From positions 786,845-850,844 of the forward strand of contig NZ_JANTHZ010000002.1 in assembly GCF_024752355.1 (NCBI RefSeq): a DNA stretch of 64,000 nt. Direction: 5' to 3'. This DNA comes from Ancylobacter mangrovi (GTDB lineage Bacteria; Pseudomonadota; Alphaproteobacteria; Rhizobiales; Xanthobacteraceae). The position numbers and the translations under genes are program-made. The notes beneath the pieces were generated by a model. That model was not told where the DNA came from, ran no database searches, and was given only the letters and a program-made list of their open reading frames with translations. Below are positions 17,073-26,678 of the stretch, one piece after another (positions within the stretch are counted from its first letter, which is position 1; every line of letters starts with the position of its first letter).

Positions 17073-17138
17073 TTTCGTTCGAAGCATTGAAAAGCGTCAT
17101 TCGACGCGTATAGCCTCCGCCCGAGGCGGGAAACGAAA
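17073..17138 (+). promoter_or_regulatory. glpD promoter with flanking TTTCGTT/AACGAAA elements
   Basis: A sigma-70-like promoter TTGAAA (17087-17092), 16 bases, TATAGC (17109-17114) lies 58 bases before the glpD GTG. It is flanked by TTTCGTT (17073-17079) and its reverse complement AACGAAA (17132-17138). TTTCG-containing elements are typical of DeoR/GlpR-family operators. The paired placement around the promoter suggests repression by a GlpR-like protein that is not in this window. Confidence 0.4.
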
Positions 17139-17172
17139 GCGTTGCCGTCGGTCCAGCCTGCGGAGACGCCGT

Positions 17173-18723
17173 GTGACCCGTCAAGCCACCGATCCGATCT
17201 ACGACATCGCCATCATCGGCGGCGGGGTGAACGGCTGCGGCATCGCCCGCGACGCCGCCGGGCGGGGCGCCTCGGTGGTGCTGTTCGAGCAGGGCGACTT
17301 CGCCGGCGCGACCTCCTCGGCCTCCACCAAGCTGATCCATGGCGGGCTGCGCTATCTCGAGCAGTACGAGTTCCGGCTCGTGCACGAGGCGCTCGCCGAG
17401 CGCGAGGTGCTGTGGAAGATCGCGCCGCACATCATCGGCCCGCTGCGCTTCGTGCTGCCGCACCACAAGGGGCTGCGCCCGGCCTGGCTGCTGCGGCTCG
17501 GCCTGTTCATCTACGACCATCTCGGCGGGCGCCGGCTGCTGCCGGCGACGCGCACGCTCGACCTCTCGAGCGACGTGACCGGCCGGCCGCTGCGCGAGGG
17601 CTACCGGCGCGGCTTCGAATATTCCGACTGCCGGGTCGACGACAGCCGCCTCGTGGTGCTGAACGCGCTGGACGCGGCCGAGCGCGGCGCCGACATCCGC
17701 CCGCGCACGCGCGTCGTCTCCGCCCGGCGCGAGAGCGAGTTCTGGCGCATCGAGGTGGAAGCGGGCGGCATCTCGCAGCTCGTCCATGCGCGCGTGCTGG
17801 TTAATGCGGCGGGGCCGTGGGTGCACCAGGTGCTGAGCGAGGTCGCCGGCGTCAGCTCGCCGGCCGAGGTGCGGCTGGTGCAGGGCAGCCACATCGTGGT
17901 GCGCAAGCTCTACGACCACGACCGCGCCTACATCTTCCAGAACCCGGACGGGCGGATCATCTTCGCCATTCCCTACCATGACGATTTCACGCTGATCGGC
18001 ACCACCGACCGCGACTTCGGCCACACGCCCGGCGCGCCGGTCGCGAGCGCGGAGGAGATCGCCTATCTGTGCGCCGCGGCCGACGAGTATTTCCGCGCGC
18101 CGGTGAGCCCGGACGACGTGGTGTGGGCCTATTCCGGCGTGCGCCCGCTCTATGACGACGGCGCCTCCAAGGCGCAGGAAGCCACGCGCGACTACGTGCT
18201 GGAGCTCGACGACGCCGACGGCCAAGTGCCCGTGCTCTCGGTGTTCGGCGGCAAGATCACCACCTATCGCCGGCTCGCCGAGCACGCCATGCGCAAGCTC
18301 GCGCCGTTCCTGCCCGCGGCCTCGGCCCGGCCCTGGACCGGGGGTGCGCCGCTGCCGGGCGGGGATTTCGGCGTCGAGGACCGGGCGCGGCTGGAAGGCC
18401 AGCTGCGCCGCGCCCATGCCGGGCTCGACGAGCGGCTCGCGCGCCGGCTGGTGCGCAGCTACGGGACCCGGGCGATGCGCATCCTCGACGGCGCGCGCAC
18501 GCCCGGCGACCTCGGCTCCGTGTTCGGCGCCGACCTGACCGAGGCCGAGGTGCTCCACCTCATGCGCGAGGAATGGGCGCTGACCGCCGAGGATGTGCTC
18601 TGGCGCCGCACCAAGCTCGGCCTGCATTTCTCGGCCGAGGAGACGGCGGCGCTCGAGGACTTCATGCGCAGGGCGGGGGAGATGGCCGGCTCCCCGCCCG
18701 CGACGCGCAGCGTTCCGGCATGA
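17173..18723 (+). CDS. glpD: Aerobic glycerol-3-phosphate dehydrogenase
   Basis: A 516-residue FAD enzyme starting with GTG; the CGGAGAC site at 17161-17167 fixes this start. FAD-binding motif is [22 protein letters not shown], followed by the family signature [29 protein letters not shown] (here [10 protein letters not shown]). The C-terminal region contains [18 protein letters not shown] and the DAO_C domain. It oxidises glycerol-3-phosphate to dihydroxyacetone phosphate at the inner membrane and reduces quinone. It is 10 bases upstream of glpK. A shared transcript with the upstream catabolic operon is possible, but a separate promoter is visible. Confidence 0.95.
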   Translation: MTRQATDPIYDIAIIGGGVNGCGIARDAAGRGASVVLFEQGDFAGATSSASTKLIHGGLRYLEQYEFRLVHEALAEREVLWKIAPHIIGPLRFVLPHHKGLRPAWLLRLGLFIYDHLGGRRLLPATRTLDLSSDVTGRPLREGYRRGFEYSDCRVDDSRLVVLNALDAAERGADIRPRTRVVSARRESEFWRIEVEAGGISQLVHARVLVNAAGPWVHQVLSEVAGVSSPAEVRLVQGSHIVVRKLYDHDRAYIFQNPDGRIIFAIPYHDDFTLIGTTDRDFGHTPGAPVASAEEIAYLCAAADEYFRAPVSPDDVVWAYSGVRPLYDDGASKAQEATRDYVLELDDADGQVPVLSVFGGKITTYRRLAEHAMRKLAPFLPAASARPWTGGAPLPGGDFGVEDRARLEGQLRRAHAGLDERLARRLVRSYGTRAMRILDGARTPGDLGSVFGADLTEAEVLHLMREEWALTAEDVLWRRTKLGLHFSAEETAALEDFMRRAGEMAGSPPATRSVPA

Positions 18724-18733
18724 GTGCCTTTGC

Positions 18734-20233
18734 ATGAGCAGCCATATTCTCGCGATCGACCAGGGGACGACCTCCTCGCGCGCCATCCTGTTCCGCCCGG
18801 ACACCAGTATTGCCGCCGAGGCGCAGCAGGAATTCGCCCAGCACTTCCCCTCCTCGGGCTGGGTCGAGCACGAGGCGGAGGACCTGTGGAACACCACGGT
18901 CTCCACCTGCCGGCAGGCGATCGCCGAGGCGGGCATCGGCCCGGCCGACATCGCCGCGATCGGCATCACCAACCAGCGAGAGACGGTGGTGGTGTGGGAC
19001 CGGCAGAGCGGGCGGGCGATCTACCGCGCCATCGTCTGGCAGGACCGGCGCACCGCCGCCCATTCCGCCCGGCTGAAGGGGGAGGGGCACGAGGAACTGG
19101 TCACGGCGCGCACCGGGTTGATCCTCGATCCCTATTTCTCGGCCACCAAGATCGGCTGGATCCTCGATCACGTGCCGGGGGCGCGCAAGCGCGCGGAGCG
19201 CGGCGAGCTCGCCTTCGGCACGGTGGATTCCTGGCTGCTGTGGCGCCTCACCGGCGGCAAGGTGCACGCCACCGACATCACCAACGCCTCGCGCACCTCG
19301 CTGTTCAACATCCATGAGGGCCGCTGGGACGACGACATGCTGGCGCTGTTCGGCGTGCCGCGCTCCATGCTGCCGGAAGTGAAGGAGTGCGCCGACGATT
19401 TCGGCGAGACCCTGCCGGAGCTGTTCGGCGGGCCGCTGCCGATCCGCGGCGTGGCTGGCGACCAGCAGGCGGCGACGATCGGCCAGGCCTGCTTCGAGCC
19501 CGGCATGATCAAGTCGACCTACGGCACCGGCTGCTTCGCCCTGCTCAACACCGGCGAGACCGTCGTCGCCTCGGCGAACCGGCTGCTCAGCACCATCGCC
19601 TACCAGATCGACGGGCGCCGCTGCTACGCGCTGGAGGGCTCGATCTTCGTCGCCGGCGCCGCGGTGCAGTGGCTGCGCGACGGCATCGGCATCATCGCCA
19701 GCTCGGCCGAGAGCGAGAAGCTGGCGGAGGCCGCCGATGCCGGCCAGCACGTCTATCTGGTGCCGGCCTTCGTCGGGCTCGGCGCGCCCTATTGGGAGCC
19801 GGAGGTGCGCGGCGCCATGTTCGGCCTCACCCGCGCCACCACCAGCGCCGAGATCGCGCTGGCGACGCTGGAGAGCGTGTCCTACCAGACCGCCGACCTG
19901 ATCGACGCCATGCACGCGGACTGGCAGGCGTCGGGCGCCGGCGCGGCGCCGACGGTGCTGCGCGTCGACGGCGGCATGAGCGCCTCGAACTTCTTCGTGC
20001 AGCGCCTCGCCGACATCATCGCCGCCCCGGTCGACCGTCCGGTGGTGCGCGAGACCACCGCGCTCGGCGCGGCCTATCTCGCCGGCTACAAGTCCGGGAT
20101 CTTCCCCGCGCCCGAGCATTTCGCTGACCTGTGGCGGCTCGAACGGCATTTCACCCCGTCCATGCCGGCGGTGACGCGCGAGCGCAAGCTGGCCGGCTGG
20201 CGCGACGCGGTGTGGCGGCTGACCATGGCGTGA
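18734..20233 (+). CDS. glpK: Glycerol kinase
   Basis: A 499-residue FGGY-family kinase, close to the usual length of about 500. The start at 18734 gives the conserved N-terminus [20 protein letters not shown]. Other family features are [17 protein letters not shown], the substrate and ATP regions [14 protein letters not shown] ([28 protein letters not shown]), [27 protein letters not shown] and [17 protein letters not shown]. It phosphorylates glycerol to glycerol-3-phosphate for GlpD. No glycerol facilitator or GlpR gene is next to it, so uptake may be by another route. Confidence 0.96.
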   Translation: MSSHILAIDQGTTSSRAILFRPDTSIAAEAQQEFAQHFPSSGWVEHEAEDLWNTTVSTCRQAIAEAGIGPADIAAIGITNQRETVVVWDRQSGRAIYRAIVWQDRRTAAHSARLKGEGHEELVTARTGLILDPYFSATKIGWILDHVPGARKRAERGELAFGTVDSWLLWRLTGGKVHATDITNASRTSLFNIHEGRWDDDMLALFGVPRSMLPEVKECADDFGETLPELFGGPLPIRGVAGDQQAATIGQACFEPGMIKSTYGTGCFALLNTGETVVASANRLLSTIAYQIDGRRCYALEGSIFVAGAAVQWLRDGIGIIASSAESEKLAEAADAGQHVYLVPAFVGLGAPYWEPEVRGAMFGLTRATTSAEIALATLESVSYQTADLIDAMHADWQASGAGAAPTVLRVDGGMSASNFFVQRLADIIAAPVDRPVVRETTALGAAYLAGYKSGIFPAPEHFADLWRLERHFTPSMPAVTRERKLAGWRDAVWRLTMA

Positions 20234-20328
20234 AATCGCCCATTCGCGGGATGCTGAAGCGCGGAACGCGCGCGCGTGGCGAATCGATAGAGGTAATTAG
20301 ATACGCCGACGTGATCGGCCGGCTGCTC

Positions 20329-20334
20329 TATAAT
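20329..20334 (+). promoter_or_regulatory. Possible -10 box upstream of the radical SAM gene
   Basis: The 185 bases between glpK and the radical SAM gene are notably AT-richer than the genes. They contain an exact TATAAT at 20329-20334, with only a weak -35 candidate (GCCGAC, 20305-20310). A second AT-rich stretch (TTATACAATTT) lies near 20352-20362. Suggests that the radical SAM gene has its own promoter. Confidence 0.35.
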
Positions 20335-20418
20335 GGATCGCAACAACGGCAAGATTATACAATTTCGGACGCAGGGTTTGGTAATTGTCTGACCTAGCGT
20401 CATCAGGGGGCTGGTGTG

Positions 20419-22116
20419 ATGGACGTGGTTTGCGCAGAGGCGGATGCGGCTTCCGGCCTCGGCGGCGGGACGGCGGAGGCGTCTGTGCGCCGTCTGAAGG
20501 TCTGCCTGATCAATCCCCGGTTCGAGATTTCCTTCTTCGGCATGCAGCACGCGCTGCCGATCCTGCCGGGCGAGAGGAAGGCGATGATGCCGCCGGGCTC
20601 GCTGCCCCTGCTCGCGGCGCTGGTTCCGCCCGAGCACGAGGTGACGATCATCGACGAGAACGCCGAGGAGATCGATTTCGAGCGCCTGCGCTCCTATGAC
20701 GTGATCGGCCTCACCGGGATGATCGTGCAGCGCCAGCGCATGGATGAGATTCTGCGCACCCTGCGCGAGACGACGGACGCGCTTTTGTGCGTCGGCGGGC
20801 CCTATGTGACGGTCGACGAGACGCATTTCGACGGGCTGTGCGACGTCGTTTTCCTGGGCGAGGCCGACGAGACCTGGGGCGTGTTCATCGCCGATTACGC
20901 GGCCGGGCGGCCGACGGAGCGGCGCTACAAGCAGGCCGAACCGACCAACATGGAGACGGTGCCCTGCCCGCGCTACGACCTGCTCGATCCCAAGCACTAC
21001 GTGTCGGTGGCGATGCAGTTCTCGCGGGGCTGCCCGTTCCTGTGCGAATTCTGCGACATCATCGTGATCTTCGGGCGCAAGCCTCGCCTGAAGAAGGCGG
21101 CGCAGATCACCGCTGAACTCGACCGCCTGAAGGCGCTTGGCACCAGGGCGGTGTTCTTCGTCGACGACAATTTCATCGGCAACAAGAAGCTCGCCGCCGC
21201 CATGCTGCGCGAGCTCGTCGACTGGCAGGTGGCCAACGGCTACCCGATGACCTTCTCGACCGAGGCGAGCATCAATCTGGGTGACGAGCCGGAAATACTG
21301 GACCTGCTCTGGAAGGCGAATTTCCGCTCGGTCTTCATAGGTATCGAATCGCCGCGTCCCGAATCCCTGCTCGAGACCAAGAAGGTGCAGAACGTCCGCG
21401 GCGATTCCATCGACGCCAAGCTCGACCGCGTCCGCGATGCCGGCATCGTGGTGCAGGCCGGCTTCATCGTCGGCTTCGATAATGATGACGCCCGGGTGTT
21501 CGACGAGCAGTTCAACTTCATCCAGCGCAACGCGATCGGCATTTCCGTCGTGTCGATCCTCTCGCCGATCCCCTCCACGCCGCTTTACGAGCGGCTGGAG
21601 AAGGAGGGCCGCCTCATCGACGACGACGACATGGTCTGGTTCCAGCCCAAGGCGATGTCGCTCGACGAGCTGAAGCAAGGCTACATGGATCTGAACCGGC
21701 GGCTGTTCGATCCGTATGCCTTCTTCGAGCGGATCTACGGCAATCTGAGCCGCTCGCCCTCGTTCCGGCAGCGCTATGTCGAGCGCGCGGGCGGCCGGCG
21801 CACGCCAACGCTCGGCCAGCGCCTGGCCTATGGCAAGATGGTCGGCAACGTCACCTGGCGCCTCGGCAAGGCTCTGGCGGCCAAGGGGTGGCTCGGCAAG
21901 CTCTCCGTCGCCTATGCGCGCATCTACTGGACCTACAACGCGCCACACCGGCCCGACCGGCTGCCGCTTCTGGATTTTGTCTCCATGTGCGCGCGCCACT
22001 GGCACCATTTCGTCCTGTCTAACGAAACCGTGTCCTATTGGGGTCGCGCGGGCTTCAAGCGCGACGAGATGGCCGAGGCCGCCCCCCGTCAGCTGGCGGC
22101 GGGGGCCGAAGCGTAG
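20419..22116 (+). CDS. B12-binding radical SAM protein (DUF4070-type, HpnP/HpnJ-like group)
   Basis: A 565-residue protein; GTG at 20416 is an adjacent alternative start. It begins with a B12-binding-like Rossmann region (VCLINPRFEISFFGMQHALPILPGER, then VIIDENAEEIDFE-like and LCVGGPYVT). The radical SAM cluster motif follows near residue 205: SRGCPFLCEFCDIIVIFGRKPRLK, a CxxxCxxC. The downstream FFVDDNFIGNKKLAAAMLREL and FIGIESPRPESLLETKKVQN are typical of the DUF4070 subgroup that includes the hopanoid C-2 methylase HpnP. Whether this is HpnP itself or another methylase or ring-modifying enzyme cannot be decided. No hopanoid genes are adjacent. Confidence 0.8.
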   Translation: MDVVCAEADAASGLGGGTAEASVRRLKVCLINPRFEISFFGMQHALPILPGERKAMMPPGSLPLLAALVPPEHEVTIIDENAEEIDFERLRSYDVIGLTGMIVQRQRMDEILRTLRETTDALLCVGGPYVTVDETHFDGLCDVVFLGEADETWGVFIADYAAGRPTERRYKQAEPTNMETVPCPRYDLLDPKHYVSVAMQFSRGCPFLCEFCDIIVIFGRKPRLKKAAQITAELDRLKALGTRAVFFVDDNFIGNKKLAAAMLRELVDWQVANGYPMTFSTEASINLGDEPEILDLLWKANFRSVFIGIESPRPESLLETKKVQNVRGDSIDAKLDRVRDAGIVVQAGFIVGFDNDDARVFDEQFNFIQRNAIGISVVSILSPIPSTPLYERLEKEGRLIDDDDMVWFQPKAMSLDELKQGYMDLNRRLFDPYAFFERIYGNLSRSPSFRQRYVERAGGRRTPTLGQRLAYGKMVGNVTWRLGKALAAKGWLGKLSVAYARIYWTYNAPHRPDRLPLLDFVSMCARHWHHFVLSNETVSYWGRAGFKRDEMAEAAPRQLAAGAEA

Positions 22117-22137
22117 ACGCTGCCATGGTCGGCGCCG

Positions 22138-23025
22138 TCAGCTTCCACGATAGGTCGCGTAGCTCCAGGGCGTCACCACCAGCGGGACATGGTAGTGGCC
22201 TTCGGGATCGTCGATGCCGAAGCGGACAGGCACCTGCCCGAGGAAGGGCTGGTCCGGCAGCGCCAGCGCCCGCGTGCGGAAATACTCGCCAATGTGGAAC
22301 ACCAGCTCGTAGCTTCCCACGCGCAGCGGCGCGCCCGAGAGCAGCGGCGCGTCGGTGCGCCCGTCGGCATTGGTGAGCGCCTCGGCGAGCCGCGCCCGGC
22401 CGGAGGCACCGACCTCGAACAGTTCGATGCGCACATGCTGGGCCGGCCCGCCCTTGTGGGTGTCGAGCACATGGGTCGACAGGCGCCCGGCCACCGCCGG
22501 CATGCCGGGCCCTTCCACCCGCTCGACGAGGCGCAGCCGGGTGATATGGCCGATCTCGGTGAGGGCGGCGGCGAGCTCGGCCTCGGGGTCGTGGCCGAGC
22601 CGGCGCTCGAAGACGTCGAGCACCGCGTCGCGGGTCAGCCGGCGCACGCAGACCACGAAGGGAAAGCCGAAACGCGAGCGATAGGCGGCGTTGAGGGTCT
22701 CGAAGCGGGCATATTCGGCGTCCGACAGCCGGTCGAGCCCGAGCCCGGCCTGCTCGGCGACCGAGGCCGGCGCCATGTCGCCCGCGCGCGCCGCCTTGCC
22801 GGCGAGGTCGGGATGGGCCGACACGAAGGCCACCTGCGTCTCGCGCGAGGCGGCCCAGATCGGAGCCATCAGCGCCTCGTGCAGCGCCGTCACGCTGGCG
22901 AAGGGGCGCTCGCCGCTGGCCGCCGCCGCGACCCAGGGCGCGTGCTCGAAGATGCCGTCGAGGGCCGCGACGAAGCCGGCCTCGTCGAGGGCGTTCAAGG
23001 TGTCGAGGCTGAGGCGGTCGCTCAC
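22138..23025 (-). CDS. Fused OHCU decarboxylase and 5-hydroxyisourate hydrolase (UraD-UraH)
   Basis: A 295-residue two-domain enzyme. Residues about 1-170 are OHCU decarboxylase: the catalytic His is in FVSAHPDLAGKAA, followed by the AEQAGLGLDRLSDAEYARFETLNAAYRSRFGFPFVVCVR region. Residues about 180-295 are the transthyretin-like HIU hydrolase: GRLSTHVLDTHKGGPA, and the diagnostic C-terminal YRGS. Together they turn the uricase product into S-allantoin. The order UraD then UraH matches plant allantoin synthase. Its ATG overlaps the xanthine dehydrogenase stop by 4 bases, so it is the last gene of the purine operon. Confidence 0.92.
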   Translation of the reverse strand: MSDRLSLDTLNALDEAGFVAALDGIFEHAPWVAAAASGERPFASVTALHEALMAPIWAASRETQVAFVSAHPDLAGKAARAGDMAPASVAEQAGLGLDRLSDAEYARFETLNAAYRSRFGFPFVVCVRRLTRDAVLDVFERRLGHDPEAELAAALTEIGHITRLRLVERVEGPGMPAVAGRLSTHVLDTHKGGPAQHVRIELFEVGASGRARLAEALTNADGRTDAPLLSGAPLRVGSYELVFHIGEYFRTRALALPDQPFLGQVPVRFGIDDPEGHYHVPLVVTPWSYATYRGS

Positions 23026-25802
23026 GGCGTGTCCTTCCGGTCGGCAGGGGGCGCGGCAGAGGGCGGGGCATGGGGCGCGGCGCTGGCCTGCTGGTCGGGC
23101 AGCAGGGCGTAGAGCGTGTCCGCCTTGAACGGCGTCGCCCGCAGCCGCACCCCGGTGGCGTCGAAGATGGCGTTGGCGAGCGCCGGGGCGACGGGATTGT
23201 AGGGGCTCTCGCTCATCGACTTGGCGCCGAGCGGGCCGATGCTGTCATGGGTGTCGGCGAAGAACACCTCGGTCGGCGGCACGTCGGCGAAGGCGGGGAT
23301 GTGGTAGCCGCGGAAGGTGGGGTTGGCCACCGCGCCGGCGGCGTCGATGGCGAGGTCCTCGAACAGCGCGGCGCCGAGCGCCTGCGCCACCCCGCCCTCG
23401 ACCTGGCCGCGGCACTGCATCGGGTTGATCACCACGCCCGCATCCGCGCCGTGGACCGAGCGCAGGACACGGATCTCCCCGCTCCGCCGGTGCACCGCGA
23501 CTGCGAAGCCCTGCACGTTGAAGGCGACCGAGCGGGGCGAGCCGGCGGCGTTGCCCACGGCCTCGAGTGGCGCGAGGGTGGCGAGCGGCACGCGCTCGGG
23601 GCCGGCGACGACCACCTCGTCCTCGATGCGGCACGCGCCGGGCGCGACGCCGGTGCGGGCGGCGGCGGCCTCGCGGATGAGCACGGCCAGCGCCTGCGCG
23701 GCGCGGCGCGTCGCTTCCCCCGCCACCACCGTGCCGGTCGAGCCATAGGCGCCGGTATCGTGGCCGACATGGTCGGTGTCGGACTGGCGCAGCCGGATCC
23801 GCCCGGCCGCGGCGCCGAGCAGGGTGGCGGCGATCTGCCGGTGCACGGTGCTGGTGCCGTTGCCGAACTCGGCGGTGCCGGTGCTGAGCACGTAGCCGCC
23901 ATCGGGCTCGAGCCGGAGACGGGTCTCGGCGACATGGCCGCGCGGGGGGATGGTGTCGATCATCGCCGCCGCCATGCCGTGCCCGACCATCCATTGGGGC
24001 CCGGGCGATTCCAGCGGACGCTCGAGCGCCGCCTCGACCTGGTCAAGGCACTGGTCGAGCCCGTAGCTGCCCATCTTCACGTCGTGCGGGCCCGCATCGT
24101 GGGAGGTCATCGGGTCGTTCGGACCGATCGCGTTGAGGCGGCGGAAGGCGAACGGGTCCATGCCGAGCCGGCGCGCCACCTCGTCCATCGCCGATTCGAC
24201 CGCGAAGATGGTCTGGCTGAGCCCGTAGCCGCGAAAGGCGCCGCTCGGCAGGGTGTTGGTGTAGACGGCCATGCCGTCGACGCGCTTGTTGGGGCAGGAA
24301 TAGAGCGCGATGCATTCCCCCGAGGCGTGGAACAGCACGCCCGCGCCGTGATTGCCGTAGGCGCCGGTGTTGGAGACCATGCGCATGGCGATGCCGGTCA
24401 GCCGTCCGTCGCGCCGCGCGCCGATCTTCAGCGTGACGCGGAACGGGTGGCGCGAGGTCGAGGCGGCGAACTGCTCGCTGCGGGTGTATTCCAGCTTCAC
24501 CGGCCGGCCGGTCTTCAGCACGGCGAGAGCGACGATGTCCTCGGTCAACATCTCCTGCTTGCCGCCGAAGCCTCCGCCCACGCGCCCGGTGATGACGTGC
24601 ACCTCGTCGCGCGGCAGGCCGAACAGGGTGGCGAGCGCGTCGCGGGTGAGGAACGGGGTCTGCGAGCTGGTGCGCAGGGTGAGGCGCCCCTCGTCGTCCT
24701 GCCAGCCAATGGCGCCGTGCGTCTCGAGATGGGCGTGCTGCACGCGCTGGGTCTCGTAGGTCGCCTCGTGGACGATGTCGGCCTCGGCGAACCCGGCCTC
24801 GACGTCGCCGACCCCGCCATGGACCTCGGCGACGACGTTGCGGGCGATGTCGGCGATGCGCGAGGAGGCGTCCTTGTCGCCATGCACCCGCGGCGCGCCC
24901 GGCGCCATCGCGGCGTCGGGGTTGAGCACGGCGGGAAGGATCTCGTAATCGACCTCGATCAGCGCGCGCGCGGCCTCGGCGACGGCTTCGCTGGTCGCCA
25001 CCACGGCGGCGACGCGCTGGCCGGCGAAGCGCACGACGTTGTCGAGCACGCGCGTGTCGTCGACGTCGTCGGTGGGGTGGTGGTGGCGCGCGGTGGAGAA
25101 CAGCCGCGGCGGGGCGTCCTCATGGGTCAGCACCGTGACCACGCCCGGCAGGGCGCGCGCGGCGGCCGCGTCGATGGCGCGGATGCGCGCATGGGCGTGC
25201 GGGGCGCGCAGGATCTTCATGTGCAAGAGGCCGGCGAGCTCGCCTTCCGGCAGCACGTCCATGGTGTAGCGGGCGGTGCCGGTGATGATGTCCGGGCCGG
25301 CGGGGGCGGGCAGGCTGCGCCCGCTGGAGCCGCCCGGCCGGTCCTCCTCGACGCTGGCGACGCCGGCCAGAGCGTCGGCGATGGCGCGGTAGCCGGTGCA
25401 GCGGCACAGATTGCCCTTCAGCGCGTTGGGCAGGTCCTGCTTCTGGGCCTGGTTGAGCGCGGCGGCGGTCATCACCATGCCGGCGGTGCAGAAGCCGCAC
25501 TGGAAGCCCTGCGCGTCGAGGAAGGCGCGCTGCATGGGGTGCAGTTCGTCCGGCGCGGCGCGCTCGGGGGCGGTGGCGGCGATCCCCTCGATGGTGATGA
25601 CGGTGCGCTCGTCGGCGCGATGGGCCGGCACCAGGCAGCTATGCACCGGCCGGCCGTCGAGATGGACGGTGCAGGCGCCGCAATCGCCGGCGTCGCACCC
25701 CTTCTTGACGCCGAGCCAGCCGAGCTCGCGAAGGAAGGTGCGCAGGCACTGGCCGGGCCGGGGCGCGGCGTCATGGAGCTTTCCGTTGACGAGAAAGCTC
25801 AA
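23022..25802 (-). CDS. Xanthine dehydrogenase, fused [2Fe-2S] and molybdopterin subunits
   Basis: A 926-residue protein combining two subunits that are usually separate. Residues 1-80 are a plant-type ferredoxin domain with Cys 36, 41, 44 and 56; residues 85-150 are the second [2Fe-2S] domain with Cys 102, 105, 133 and 135 (CGFC and CRC). From about 175 to the end is the molybdenum-cofactor domain, including GRVGGGFGGKQEM, GAFRGYGLSQTIFAVES and the C-terminal GAKSMSESPYNPVAPALANA, whose Glu is in the position of the catalytic base. That version of the motif resembles PucD-type enzymes. The FAD subunit is the preceding gene and overlaps by 4 bases. It should oxidise hypoxanthine/xanthine to urate. 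Confidence 0.88.
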   Translation of the reverse strand: MSFLVNGKLHDAAPRPGQCLRTFLRELGWLGVKKGCDAGDCGACTVHLDGRPVHSCLVPAHRADERTVITIEGIAATAPERAAPDELHPMQRAFLDAQGFQCGFCTAGMVMTAAALNQAQKQDLPNALKGNLCRCTGYRAIADALAGVASVEEDRPGGSSGRSLPAPAGPDIITGTARYTMDVLPEGELAGLLHMKILRAPHAHARIRAIDAAAARALPGVVTVLTHEDAPPRLFSTARHHHPTDDVDDTRVLDNVVRFAGQRVAAVVATSEAVAEAARALIEVDYEILPAVLNPDAAMAPGAPRVHGDKDASSRIADIARNVVAEVHGGVGDVEAGFAEADIVHEATYETQRVQHAHLETHGAIGWQDDEGRLTLRTSSQTPFLTRDALATLFGLPRDEVHVITGRVGGGFGGKQEMLTEDIVALAVLKTGRPVKLEYTRSEQFAASTSRHPFRVTLKIGARRDGRLTGIAMRMVSNTGAYGNHGAGVLFHASGECIALYSCPNKRVDGMAVYTNTLPSGAFRGYGLSQTIFAVESAMDEVARRLGMDPFAFRRLNAIGPNDPMTSHDAGPHDVKMGSYGLDQCLDQVEAALERPLESPGPQWMVGHGMAAAMIDTIPPRGHVAETRLRLEPDGGYVLSTGTAEFGNGTSTVHRQIAATLLGAAAGRIRLRQSDTDHVGHDTGAYGSTGTVVAGEATRRAAQALAVLIREAAAARTGVAPGACRIEDEVVVAGPERVPLATLAPLEAVGNAAGSPRSVAFNVQGFAVAVHRRSGEIRVLRSVHGADAGVVINPMQCRGQVEGGVAQALGAALFEDLAIDAAGAVANPTFRGYHIPAFADVPPTEVFFADTHDSIGPLGAKSMSESPYNPVAPALANAIFDATGVRLRATPFKADTLYALLPDQQASAAPHAPPSAAPPADRKDTP

Positions 25803-26623
25803 GCAGCAGCCTCCATCAGTTCCTCGCGGATCTCGTCGGCGAGCAGGTGCGTCATGTGCCGGCGCCAGTCCGGCCGGCCGTGCACGTCGTCATAGTAGAG
25901 CCCATCGGCTATGGCGTTGTCGATGGCGTCGGCGAGGGCGGCGCGATCGGGAAGCGCGGCGAAGTCCAGCCGGACCGGCCGGCGGGTGGCGGCCGTCACC
26001 GTCAGCGAAAACGCGCCCTCGCGCGCCTGCGTGCCGATGAGCAGCACGCCCGAGCGGCCGAGCGGGGTGAGCGATGCGCGCCGGAACGCGGCCCGCCGGA
26101 GCAGGCTCGCGGTGGGGATCTCGATCGCCCGCAGCACCTCGCCCTTGCCGAGGGCGGGGTCGAGGGGGCCGCGCACGAAATCGAGCACCGGCAGGCGCCG
26201 CTCCGTCCCGTCCGGCCGCCAGATCACGCAGACCCCGTCGAGCGCGGCGGTGAGCGAGATCATCGGGCCGGCGGGCAGGGAGAGGCAGAGATTGCCGCCG
26301 ACGGTCGCCATGTTCCAGATCTTGAACGAGGCCAGGAAGGCGCGGCAGCACTCGGGGATCAGCCGCGCCGCCGGCCAGGCGGGTGGCGGCTCGAAGCCGT
26401 AGAGCGTGGCGACGGTGCAGGTGGCGGCGATGACGAGGCCCTGCTCGCCGGCCTCGAGTGCGGGCCAGCCGAGATCGGCGAGGTCGATCAGCCGCTCGAC
26501 ACCGGGCTGCGGCTCGGAGAACAGCCAGGTGCCGCCGGCGAGCCAGGCATCGCCCGGGCGGAAGCCGGCCAGCTCCGCGCGCCCGTGCGGCCTCACCACT
26601 TCCCTGACCGAATTGAGGTCCAT
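25799..26623 (-). CDS. Xanthine dehydrogenase FAD-binding subunit
   Basis: A 274-residue protein of the CO-dehydrogenase flavoprotein/PucC type. FAD-binding elements are FRPGDAWLAGGTWLFSEPQ near the N-terminus and the loop NMATVGGNLCLSLPAGPM near residue 105. The C-terminal third is the CODH_FAD_C-like domain. It transfers electrons from the FeS clusters of the next gene product to the final acceptor. The gene overlaps the xanthine dehydrogenase start (ATGA-type, 25799-25802) and follows uricase by 55 bases. Confidence 0.88.
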   Translation of the reverse strand: MDLNSVREVVRPHGRAELAGFRPGDAWLAGGTWLFSEPQPGVERLIDLADLGWPALEAGEQGLVIAATCTVATLYGFEPPPAWPAARLIPECCRAFLASFKIWNMATVGGNLCLSLPAGPMISLTAALDGVCVIWRPDGTERRLPVLDFVRGPLDPALGKGEVLRAIEIPTASLLRRAAFRRASLTPLGRSGVLLIGTQAREGAFSLTVTAATRRPVRLDFAALPDRAALADAIDNAIADGLYYDDVHGRPDWRRHMTHLLADEIREELMEAAA

Positions 26624-26678
26624 GAACCGCCCGATGCCGTTCGCTGTGGGAAGCCCGCTCCCGTGCCTCCCGTGTCTC

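Noticed and set aside
23070..25895. A 941-codon open frame antisense to xanthine dehydrogenase
   Set aside because: Same GC-driven effect; composition is low-complexity and there is no ribosome site or homology, while the minus-strand frame has all eight FeS cysteines.
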